Assembly: GCA_015071005.1 (NCBI GenBank)
Contig: SVIG01000009.1
Coordinates: 1-54,610, forward strand
Origin: Clostridiales bacterium
Lineage (GTDB): Bacteria > Bacillota > Clostridia > Christensenellales > Borkfalkiaceae
Direction: 5' to 3'
Length of the DNA: 54,610 nucleotides
Shown: in pieces, positions 7,380 to 12,902 of the stretch
Layout of the letters: each line of letters begins with the position of its first letter
How positions within the stretch are numbered: the stretch's first letter is position 1
Position numbers and translations under genes: made by a program
Notes under the pieces: model-generated
Database searches by the model: none
What the model was told of the DNA's origin: nothing
The model's input: the letters and a program-made list of their open reading frames with translations, nothing else

Positions 7380-7628
7380 TCACCCATGTTTCTTGTTGTA
7401 AATTGCCGATTGTTCGCCAAGTGCTGCACGATATCCCATACGATATCCTGCTGCACAGGCGTTCAACGGTTTACCTGTACGGGAATTTTTCCCCGAACGC
7501 AACTCACGTCCGTAACGTGTTACCTTCCCCGAAGGGGTAAGGAACGTTACTTGTTTACCGCTTGCCGTTCGACAAATGGTAGCTCCTTTGGTCTTTTTTA
7601 CTACGGTCAATTTCTTTTTGCTTGCCAT
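7380..7628 (-). CDS. Small basic hypothetical protein (82 aa)
   Basis: Highly basic (MASKKKLTVVKKTKG start) with a central TPSGKVTRYGRELRSG segment and AGYRMGYRAAL near the C-terminus; no membrane segment. A GGAG ribosome binding site precedes the ATG. It follows the Rep gene after a small CACGGC/GCCGTG hairpin (7674-7691) and is likely co-transcribed with the following 72-aa gene. Charge and position suggest nucleic-acid binding (inference). Confidence 0.62.
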   Translation of the reverse strand: MASKKKLTVVKKTKGATICRTASGKQVTFLTPSGKVTRYGRELRSGKNSRTGKPLNACAAGYRMGYRAALGEQSAIYNKKHG

Positions 7629-7673
7629 AATAATCTCCTTCGCCGTCTTTCCGTGCTGTAATTTTTATTCCTA

Positions 7674-7691
7674 CACGGCTTTCCTGCCGTG
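7674..7691 (-). other. Short hairpin after rep
   Basis: CACGGC (7674-7679) and GCCGTG (7686-7691) form a 6-bp stem just past the rep stop on the minus strand. There is no clear T-run, so it is more likely a processing or stability element than a full terminator. Confidence 0.35.
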
Positions 7692-7699
7692 AATAGGTC

Positions 7700-8965
7700 T
7701 TATTTAATGCGATTTCCTTCGCTGTTTTCTCCGAAGAACAATTTACGCATTTTTTCTAAACACGTTTCTTTTTCTTCATCGGATAAAGTTTGAAATACAC
7801 GACGTAATACCGCAGGTCCGATATATCGGATTTTCTTCTTGCGTTTTTTATTGCTTTGCAAGTCGTTTAAAATTTCCTCGATACAGCTTTGTATGACAAC
7901 AGGCTTTTCACGACGTTGCAACTCTTTCAACAATTCATCAAAAATCATATCTGACATATCTTGCAAATTTGATATATCGCCAACGTCGTTGAAATTGTAT
8001 TCACGCAGGACACCATACGTTTCGTAAACACGCCGATTTTTCAAAGCTTCTTCAAGATAGCAAAAATCTTCGTATTCAAAGATTTTTTCTTTCTTATACG
8101 TGCCTTTTATGGCGTACTTAAAAATTTCGTGGAAATTGCCTTGCGCGTTATCCGCTTTTACGTCAAAGCCGTCTTTATACAATCCGTCCGTAACGCCGTA
8201 AATATCTATGATATTTTGCTTCGTTACCTTGATATCCAACATAAGCAAACACCAAATACGCTGTAACAGCCATTCAAACTTTGAAAAGTACGTAACCTTG
8301 CGTTTATTCGTTACGTAATCATATTTGCCGTTGGAAAAACTGTTTTCTATAACCTTTTCCATATTCGGGGGATTTTTGGAAAGCACAATCATTGTGTGGA
8401 AATGGGGGTGAAAATCATTGCCGTTTTTGCGTTTGCCTGTCGTAATTTCTAACGAACGTACCGCGCCAACGTAACCGTATTGAAAGAAATCAAGTCCTTT
8501 GACTTTCTTTTCACCTTTCAGGTACGCTATCAAACGCCCGAAACGGCTATACATTTTATCCAATGTCCAATTTAGACGTTGCCCCGACACATTCGGTACG
8601 GTGAATACCGTATGGAAAATGTCGTGTGTTTTTTCCAACTGTCGCAAAATGGGGGAAAATAATTGAAAACGCCTTTGCGCTTTCAAACTTTGACATACGT
8701 AACAAAAGGAATCCTGACAGCGCGTTATGCTTTTTATTTGTTTGATACCATGACGAACGTAATAGTTCAAATCCCAAACCTTACTGCAAGCAAGCGTGCG
8801 CTCTGCTTTCTTGCGGTAGGTATCATCGTTGTAATCGTCTGCCATGCGCTCGTAATACTCGCTTTGGTAGACGTTGTACTTTACTTTCGCTTGCAGGTCT
8901 TTGAACCAATCGATACCAAATTCCCATTCAATAGTGCTTTCTTCCCGATTTTTCTTTGAACTCAT
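7700..8965 (-). CDS. rep: HUH rolling-circle replication initiator, pC194/pUB110 (Rep_1) type
   Basis: A 421-residue initiator nicking one origin strand and joining covalently through a tyrosine. Visible motifs, in Rep_1 order: a Cys cluster CQDSFCYVC (residues 83-91), the metal-binding HUH motif HPHFH (186-190), then FKYAIK with the likely catalytic Tyr284 and Lys287, followed by RRVYETYGVLRE. The C-terminal 60 residues are basic. Directly upstream (9025-9068) lie a hairpin and the sequence CTTGATAATA on the same strand, as in pC194-family double-strand origins. The ssDNA-binding-type gene is upstream. A plasmid-type Rep with filamentous-phage assembly genes is a mosaic arrangement. Confidence 0.88.
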   Translation of the reverse strand: MSSKKNREESTIEWEFGIDWFKDLQAKVKYNVYQSEYYERMADDYNDDTYRKKAERTLACSKVWDLNYYVRHGIKQIKSITRCQDSFCYVCQSLKAQRRFQLFSPILRQLEKTHDIFHTVFTVPNVSGQRLNWTLDKMYSRFGRLIAYLKGEKKVKGLDFFQYGYVGAVRSLEITTGKRKNGNDFHPHFHTMIVLSKNPPNMEKVIENSFSNGKYDYVTNKRKVTYFSKFEWLLQRIWCLLMLDIKVTKQNIIDIYGVTDGLYKDGFDVKADNAQGNFHEIFKYAIKGTYKKEKIFEYEDFCYLEEALKNRRVYETYGVLREYNFNDVGDISNLQDMSDMIFDELLKELQRREKPVVIQSCIEEILNDLQSNKKRKKKIRYIGPAVLRRVFQTLSDEEKETCLEKMRKLFFGENSEGNRIK

Positions 8966-9024
8966 ATTTCAACGCTCCGTAGTAAAGATTTTGTTCCAAG
9001 ATTTTGCGGGTGAAGATGATTCTA

Positions 9025-9068
9025 TATTATCAAGGAGGGGGATTATGTGGTTTTCCCCACATAATCCC
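9025..9068 (-). other. Candidate double-strand origin: nick-site-like sequence beside a 12-bp hairpin
   Basis: On the minus strand CTTGATAATA (9034 to 9025) matches the conserved nick-region core remembered for pC194-type plasmids. Beside it GGGATTATGTGG (9039-9050) pairs with CCACATAATCCC (9057-9068). It lies about 60 bp upstream of the Rep start, the expected place for the family. The match is from memory, not alignment. Confidence 0.6.
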
Positions 9069-9096
9069 TTCTTATGAAAAAACCTACGCGATTACC

Positions 9097-9657
9097 TCAC
9101 GCATTGTTTGCCAAATACCGCATTTTAGCAAGATTGCCACGGTATTTAAAGTCGGTACGGTCTTCGGAAGAAAAGTCAATAACCTCAACAGGGATATCGG
9201 CTTCGCCAACCCTGATAAAGAAATTGTACTTTTCGCCGTCTTTGCTTTCCGTCTTTTTCGTTCTCGCAAAAACTTCTACGGGATTGCAGACTTCGCCCTG
9301 CTTGAATGCTTCATAGCTGACCGCAAACATATCCAACAAATCTTCCCTAATACGGAAATCATCATCACGAAGAATATCGTTACCGTCCTCGTCTTTCTTC
9401 ACGCGCATAATAACATTGCCGTCTTTGTCCTTCTTTTCGACAAGCAATTCCTTGCCGTCCTTATCCAACTTCGGCTTGTTCGTTGCAGGGTCAATAACCT
9501 TTTCCAAAACAGCTTCCATTACAGGTTTGCCAAAATAGCAAACACGAATGGGAACCATACCCGACAAGCCTACGCCTTGAAGATACAACGTGCGGTTGAA
9601 ATAATCTTCACCGTTCTTGGTCGTTTTCTTCTCCGTCTTAATAACATAACACTTCAT
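9097..9657 (-). CDS. Probable ssDNA-binding protein (pV-like), 186 aa
   Basis: The protein begins with beta-rich segments (MKCYVIKTEKKTTKNGEDYF) and is adjacent to rep, where filamentous and rolling-circle phages keep their ssDNA-binding protein. A middle stretch (about 55-100) is a charged insertion with three DKDGK/DKDGN/DEDGN repeats that look like calcium-loop motifs. The C-terminal half returns to beta-rich sequence. I see no definite OB-fold signature, so the role is inferred from position and composition. Preceded by a GGAG site; the next upstream gene is separated by a palindrome. Confidence 0.6.
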   Translation of the reverse strand: MKCYVIKTEKKTTKNGEDYFNRTLYLQGVGLSGMVPIRVCYFGKPVMEAVLEKVIDPATNKPKLDKDGKELLVEKKDKDGNVIMRVKKDEDGNDILRDDDFRIREDLLDMFAVSYEAFKQGEVCNPVEVFARTKKTESKDGEKYNFFIRVGEADIPVEVIDFSSEDRTDFKYRGNLAKMRYLANNA

Positions 9658-9733
9658 AAAATTACTCCTTCGCGCTCCTCGCGCATTTAAAATTATTTAT
9701 CTAAACGCTCCTCACGTTTGATATCGATTTAAC

Positions 9734-9788
9734 GAGAGTCCAACGTTGGACTCTCATTTTTTACAGCCCGTCCAACATATCGTTGGAC
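9734..9788. promoter_or_regulatory. Two palindromes with identical GTCCAAC half sites
   Basis: A perfect 22-bp palindrome, GAGAGTCC-AACG-TTGGACTCTC, spans 9734-9755, with a T-run on the plus side. A second, GTCCAAC (9770-9776) with GTTGGAC (9782-9788), lies inside the 3' end of the gene at 9761-10615. Shared half sites suggest binding sites for one protein. The first may double as a terminator. Confidence 0.5.
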
Positions 9789-10615
9789 TGCATTTTCAAC
9801 ACTTCGCCCTGCAAGCGTTTCAATACGCTTTCTAATTCTTGTACGATAGGGGCAAAACGTGTATTGTTGCTATATAAACCTGCAACCGTTCGCAACGTTT
9901 CATCAAAAAAACGTGTATATGCTTTGTAGGGATCGGACACCAAGCCTTTGGGCTTGCCGTCCGTTTCCTTCGCGGATTCAAACTTCCTTTGAAGCAACCT
10001 TGCGCTTTTTAATAAACGGTTTTCTTCCTGTTCGATTTCAAACTTTTTCAAATCATCGCGCCACGTTGTTTGAATGTCCACGTGCCATTCGTGCGATGAA
10101 TAATATTTTTTCAACTTGTCCAACTGTTTTACCGTAACACTCGGTTGGAGTTTACCTTCCAACCCGTTCTCAAACGTTGCCATGATTGCAAGCTTGGAAG
10201 CTCCATAACTCTTATACTGTTCAGGCAGTTTGGAATCGTTTTTACAAAAATGCTCGTTAATTGCGATAAGTCGTTTTGCCGTCGTTTGCGCTACGCCTAA
10301 CTTTTCTTCGCAAAACTTATAAAAATTCGTATAACCTTGCAAGCCTTCTTCAATGCAATAGCGATACAAGCCTTCGCGTTTGATAAGGTTTAAAAAATAA
10401 CCGCATAAAATAAAATCGTCTTGAATGCGTTTCACGCACCTGCCGAAGTCTTTTACGTACCTTTGCAAATCCGCAAATTTAGGTTCAACCTTCATTGACA
10501 TTTCCAAAGGCAAATACCTTGTAAACTGTATTTCACCTTCCAACTGAACAATGCTTGCAGGTTGCATTTCCTTTTTCTTCGTCGCAACCAACGTTTCTAT
10601 TACGTCGTAACTCAT
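9761..10615 (-). CDS. Hypothetical helical protein upstream of the replication genes (284 aa)
   Basis: A mainly helical soluble protein: an N-terminal region to about residue 50, then a segment (YFLNLIKREGLYRYC, GYTNFYKFCEEKLGVAQ, TAKRLIAINEHF) reminiscent of helix-turn-helix DNA-binding proteins of plasmids and phages, where short helices recognise operator or partition sites. The central part is Lys/Glu-rich and coiled-coil-like. Two palindromes with GTCCAAC half sites lie at and just beyond its 3' end. It overlaps the upstream 72-aa gene by ATGA. Likely an early regulator or replication accessory protein (inference). Confidence 0.65.
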   Translation of the reverse strand: MSYDVIETLVATKKKEMQPASIVQLEGEIQFTRYLPLEMSMKVEPKFADLQRYVKDFGRCVKRIQDDFILCGYFLNLIKREGLYRYCIEEGLQGYTNFYKFCEEKLGVAQTTAKRLIAINEHFCKNDSKLPEQYKSYGASKLAIMATFENGLEGKLQPSVTVKQLDKLKKYYSSHEWHVDIQTTWRDDLKKFEIEQEENRLLKSARLLQRKFESAKETDGKPKGLVSDPYKAYTRFFDETLRTVAGLYSNNTRFAPIVQELESVLKRLQGEVLKMQSNDMLDGL

Positions 10616-10830
10616 TGCTTAACACCCTGCTTGATAACTTCACAACAAATAGCACCCGATTTATAGGTACAAATTCTTAAAACAGAATAACTGTCAAGAT
10701 TACAATGACGTACCGCCCAACGTAAAGCTTTTTGTTCATCGTAAAAGGTTTTTACAGCGAATGTATAATGTCTATGCCCACGGTCTTCCGACCTTATAAC
10801 TTGCCAATAGATAAAATCCATTTCTTTCAT
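10612..10830 (-). CDS. Small hypothetical protein (72 aa), first gene of the prophage operon
   Basis: Start at 10830 is chosen because AGGAG lies 10 nt upstream; a longer frame would run through the hairpin region. The protein has WQVIRSEDRGHRHYTF and KALRWAVRHCNLDSYSVLRI segments with aromatic and Arg residues, consistent with a small alpha-beta nucleic-acid-associated protein, but no family is recognised. It overlaps the next gene by ATGA. As the first gene after the hairpin region it would be transcribed early. Confidence 0.6.
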   Translation of the reverse strand: MKEMDFIYWQVIRSEDRGHRHYTFAVKTFYDEQKALRWAVRHCNLDSYSVLRICTYKSGAICCEVIKQGVKQ

Positions 10831-10860
10831 GTTTTCAACACTCCTATTAAATTTTTTCTT

Positions 10861-11044
10861 ACGCTCATTCCCACATAGGGGGCGTAGCGTTCGCGCAAAC
10901 GCTACGCCATGAGCGTTGAAAGCTTCCATACGGCTCATGCGCCATAAGGGAGCAGATTTTGCCGAAACGGACGAGAACAAGCATATTTTCCGTATTTTCG
11001 GCAAAAATGAAAATAAAAAAATGCGAACTTTTATTTTCGCATTT
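10861..11044. repeat. Triple-hairpin intergenic region at the right end of the prophage
   Basis: The 348-bp gap between the 72-aa gene and the tRNA operon holds three strong hairpins. (1) A nested one: ACGCTCAT (10861-10868) with ATGAGCGT (10909-10916) outside, GGCGTAGCGTT (10881-10891) with AACGCTACGCC (10898-10908) inside. (2) TTTTGCCGAA (10957-10966) with TTCGGCAAAA (10997-11006). (3) AAATGCGAA (11019-11027) with TTCGCATTT (11036-11044). Filamentous phages carry a cluster of hairpins as packaging signal and minus-strand origin; this could be the counterpart. The third may act as a terminator. Confidence 0.5.
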
Positions 11045-11096
11045 AATTATAAATTATACATTTTCCAATTTTTTTGCAAAAATACTAAAAAAACAG

Positions 11097-11125
11097 TTGA
11101 CAAACGAAATTGTTTTTAGTATTAT
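11097..11125 (+). promoter_or_regulatory. Promoter of the first tRNA operon
   Basis: TTGACA (11097-11102), 17-bp spacer, TATTAT (11120-11125), start expected near 11132, about 47 nt before the first tRNA. It marks the chromosomal side of the prophage boundary. Confidence 0.8.
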
Positions 11126-11178
11126 TATAAAGCTGTTTTTGGTGGCGTTGTATCAATGTTGCTAAAAATAGAACATAT

Positions 11179-11255
<77 letters not shown>

Positions 11256-11258
11256 GAT

Positions 11259-11335
11259 GGCGGCGTAGCTTAGTTGGTTAGAGCGATCGGTTCATACCCG
11301 ATAGGTCATAAGTTCGAATCTCATCGCCGCTACCA
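11259..11335 (+). tRNA. Elongator tRNA-Met (CAT)
   Basis: A 77-nt cloverleaf with acceptor stem GGCGGCG/CGCCGCT, anticodon stem ATCGG/CCGAT and CAT anticodon, CCA encoded. The base-paired position 1-72 and the absence of the GGG/CCC anticodon stem separate it from the initiator. A CAT-bearing tRNA-Ile read after lysidine modification is less likely, since the stem matches elongator Met. Confidence 0.88.
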
Positions 11336-11366
11336 AGACAATACACGGAATTTTCGTTTCATATAT

Positions 11367-11441
11367 GGCCCGTTGGTCAAGCGGTTAAGACACCACCCTT
11401 TCACGGTGGTAACATGGGTTCGAGTCCCGTACGGGTCACCA
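11367..11441 (+). tRNA. tRNA-Glu (TTC), copy 1
   Basis: A 75-nt cloverleaf: acceptor GGCCCGT/ACGGGTC, anticodon stem CCACC/GGTGG with TTC anticodon, T-arm GGGTTCGAGTCCC, CCA encoded. Identical to the copy at 11608-11682. Confidence 0.95.
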
Positions 11442-11477
11442 AAAGCCAACAACGAAAATTCCGTTATTCATATAGAT

Positions 11478-11580
11478 GGCCCGCATACAAGCGGTTAGAA
11501 ATCAGCTTACACGGTGGTAACGTGGTTCGGAAAATCCTTGATTTTCTTTGAGCGAAGCGAAAGCCCCCGTACGGGTCACG
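11478..11580 (+). pseudogene. Disrupted tRNA-Glu copy with hairpin insertion
   Basis: It keeps the 5' end (GGCCCG), a D-arm remnant (CAAGCGGTTAGA), part of the anticodon arm (ACGGTGGTAACGTGG) and the 3' acceptor (CCCGTACGGGTCAC), but has lost the TTC anticodon. A roughly 35-nt insertion splits the T-arm. The insertion contains GAAAATC-CTT-GATTTTC (11530-11546), a perfect small palindrome like those at 11738-11915. It cannot fold as a tRNA. It lies between two intact identical tRNA-Glu genes, so it probably arose by tandem duplication and decay. Confidence 0.75.
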
Positions 11581-11607
11581 TAAATAGAAAAAAATACAAT
11601 TTCATAT

Positions 11608-11682
11608 ATGGCCCGTTGGTCAAGCGGTTAAGACACCACCCTTTCACGGTGGTAACATGGGTTCGAGTCCCGTACGGGTCAC
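11608..11682 (+). tRNA. tRNA-Glu (TTC), copy 2
   Basis: Same 75-nt sequence as the copy at 11367-11441, TTC anticodon and encoded CCA. Last intact tRNA of the operon; its CCA is followed at once by the terminator hairpin. Confidence 0.95.
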
Positions 11683-11683
11683 C

Positions 11684-11721
11684 AGCAAAAGACACCTGTC
11701 GATAGACAGGTGTCTTTTGCT
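11684..11721 (+). terminator. Terminator of the tRNA operon
   Basis: AGCAAAAGACACCTGTC and its exact complement GACAGGTGTCTTTTGCT flank a 3-4-nt loop, a very long perfect stem with an internal TTTT. It directly follows the last tRNA-Glu CCA. Confidence 0.8.
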
Positions 11722-11983
11722 GTATGCTTCCGTCGGACGAACCCATCGGGTTCGTGCGAGCAAGCTATGCTTGCGACACTCTCCGAGAGGACTCCGCTTG
11801 CGGAGTGTCGGAGATACCCGTACGGGGATGGTGAAGAACACGTTGGTTCGCGCGATGCGATTTGTCGCCGACGCTCTCCGGAAAATACTTGTATTTTCTT
11901 TGGTGCTTGCACCAAGGGTTCTCTTTTAAGGGTGTCGGAGATTCCCGCGAAAAGCTTTGATTTTGGTTAAGGGTCACCAGCAA
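11722..11983 (+). repeat. Palindrome-rich debris: two diverged hairpin units and a tRNA-Glu 3' remnant
   Basis: This non-coding stretch is packed with small perfect palindromes: CGAACCC/GGGTTCG (11738-11754), GCAAGC/GCTTGC (11760-11774), ACTCCGC-TT-GCGGAGT (11791-11806), CCCG-TA-CGGG (11817-11826), GAAAATAC-TT-GTATTTTC (11881-11898) and TTGGTGC-TT-GCACCAA (11900-11915). Two diverged units share ends: GAC(A/G)CTCTCCG at the left and GTGTCGGAGAT(A/T)CCCG at the right (11805-11820 and 11933-11948). It ends with GGGTCACCAGCAAAA, the 3' end of tRNA-Glu plus terminator start, so it is probably derived from decayed tRNA-operon copies. Confidence 0.5.
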
Positions 11984-12016
11984 AAAAAGGATAGGTAAAA
12001 TGCCTATCCTTTTTTA
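11984..12016 (+). terminator. Terminator, copy 1 of a repeated sequence
   Basis: AAAAAAGGATAGG, loop TAAAATG, CCTATCCTTTTTT. The same stem and loop recur at 14648-14682. From here to 12120 (about 100 AT-rich bases) I see nothing functional. Confidence 0.75.
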
Positions 12017-12120
12017 ACTTGTAAAATTCATAATTTGCATTTTTTATATCCATATTTGTATTTTGCATTATTTTCGTAAAATCTCTTGGAAAATATAAAT
12101 ATATTGGTTGAAAAATGGTG

Positions 12121-12351
12121 CTATTCAATATTGAAAATATCGTCGTAGGATACTTTTAGTATTTTCCGCAACAAAATAATTTCATCAGGATATAAATGGC
12201 GTTGTCCAACTTCAATTTTGGCAATAGCGCTTCTTGTAATATCGCAACCGTTTAGTTGTAATTTGGTTGCGACATAGTCTTGTGTGAATCCTGCTTTTTC
12301 TCTTAATTTCCGTAAATTATACCCAATTTTCTTTTCAATAACCGTATTCAT
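12121..12351 (-). CDS. XRE-family transcriptional regulator (76 aa)
   Basis: Start at 12351 is chosen because the helix-turn-helix domain begins there (MNTVIEKKIGYNLRKLREKA); an upstream extension would run through the divergent promoter. The whole protein is one XRE/Cro-type domain: GFTQDYVATKL as helix 2, then TRSAIAKIEVGQRHL as recognition helix and turn, then DEIILLRKILKVSYDDIF, the usual ending of short Clostridia regulators. It faces the zinc-ribbon gene at 12467 across a promoter with two palindromes, so it probably autoregulates and represses that gene. Confidence 0.85.
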   Translation of the reverse strand: MNTVIEKKIGYNLRKLREKAGFTQDYVATKLQLNGCDITRSAIAKIEVGQRHLYPDEIILLRKILKVSYDDIFNIE

Positions 12352-12369
12352 AAAAAACCACCATATTTT

Positions 12370-12448
12370 GCTCTTAAATGAGAGCAAAGCATTGACAATA
12401 TTATATGTATTTGCTATAATAATATTGCACCCATATAGGCGCAATATT
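12370..12448 (+). promoter_or_regulatory. Promoter with flanking palindromes between the XRE regulator and the zinc-ribbon gene
   Basis: TTGACA (12392-12397), 17-bp spacer, TATAAT (12415-12420). GCTCT/AGAGC (12370-12385) lies upstream of the -35 box, and AATATTGC (12421-12428) with GCAATATT (12441-12448) lies immediately downstream of the -10 box. Either could be the operator of the XRE protein. Confidence 0.7.
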
Positions 12449-12466
12449 AACAAAACGGAGAAAATT

Positions 12467-12703
12467 ATGGCTTTAGTAAAATGTGCGGAATGTAAACACT
12501 GGGTTTCTAATAGAGCGATAAAATGTCCGCAGTGTGGGTATGAACCATGGGGAGAGTGTAGGGTTTGCAAATGGTTTGAAAGTCAATCATGGACGGATTG
12601 GGGACGGTGTGGTGCTGTGGAAAAGGATTTTATAAGAAACACTAAAAGCGTATGCCCAGCCGTTATCAAAAAAAGCATAGCCGAATTGCTTAAACTTAAA
12701 TGA
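12467..12703 (+). CDS. Small double zinc-ribbon-like protein (78 aa)
   Basis: Start at 12467 follows an ACGGAG site; a longer frame lies across the promoter. Cys residues come in pairs: CAEC (6-9), CPQC (20-23) and CRVC (31-34), then single Cys at about 48 and 62. The first half resembles a treble-clef zinc ribbon (KCPQCGYEPWG); the second resembles small Cys-rich proteins. No membrane segment. Divergent from an XRE regulator whose operator it probably shares. Function unknown; a DNA- or protein-binding adaptor is plausible. Confidence 0.7.
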   Translation: MALVKCAECKHWVSNRAIKCPQCGYEPWGECRVCKWFESQSWTDWGRCGAVEKDFIRNTKSVCPAVIKKSIAELLKLK

Positions 12704-12710
12704 TGATAAA

Positions 12711-12743
12711 TTAAAAAAGACAGGCAAAACGCCTATCCTTTTT
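12711..12743 (+). terminator. Terminator after the zinc-ribbon gene
   Basis: An imperfect stem, AAAAAGACAGGC and GCCTATCCTTTTT around AAAAC, similar to but degraded from the terminators at 11984 and 14648. Confidence 0.6.
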
Positions 12744-12818
12744 ATATGGCGTTGAGAAACGGTTTTGAATAGATAAAAATAAAAAAAGTTTATTTTATCT
12801 TAAAAAAAGAGTAGAAAA

Positions 12819-12846
12819 TTGACGCTGATTGTGTTATGATTAAGAT
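12819..12846 (+). promoter_or_regulatory. Probable promoter of the phosphoesterase gene
   Basis: TTGACG (12819-12824), 16-bp spacer, TAAGAT (12841-12846). The -10 box is imperfect. Confidence 0.5.
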
Positions 12847-12902
12847 AGAAAATCTTGAATATGTGTAATAAATATTCAAAATTACGGTTTTAAGAGGTTG
12901 GG

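Larger units (their letters stand above)
1..11050 (-). mobile_element. Cryptic filamentous-phage-like (inovirus-like) prophage, left end outside window
   Basis: The minus-strand block from 10830 down to 473 has the functional layout of a filamentous phage: replication genes first (HUH Rep, ssDNA-binding-type protein), then exported and surface proteins, a tiny membrane protein, a polytopic membrane protein and a Zot/pI-like ATPase. Several neighbours overlap by ATGA or GTGA. The Rep is of plasmid pC194/pUB110 type, so the element is a plasmid-phage mosaic. The right edge must lie between the last hairpin (11044) and the tRNA promoter (11097). The left edge is not in the window and the partial gene at 3-230 may or may not belong. 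No integrase gene and no flanking direct repeat were found. Phage assignment is inference from gene order and family resemblance. Confidence 0.72.

Noticed and set aside
11274-11915. Plus- and minus-strand frames over the first tRNA cluster and its debris
   Set aside because: They run through tRNA-Glu copies and palindromes and have no ribosome binding site of their own.
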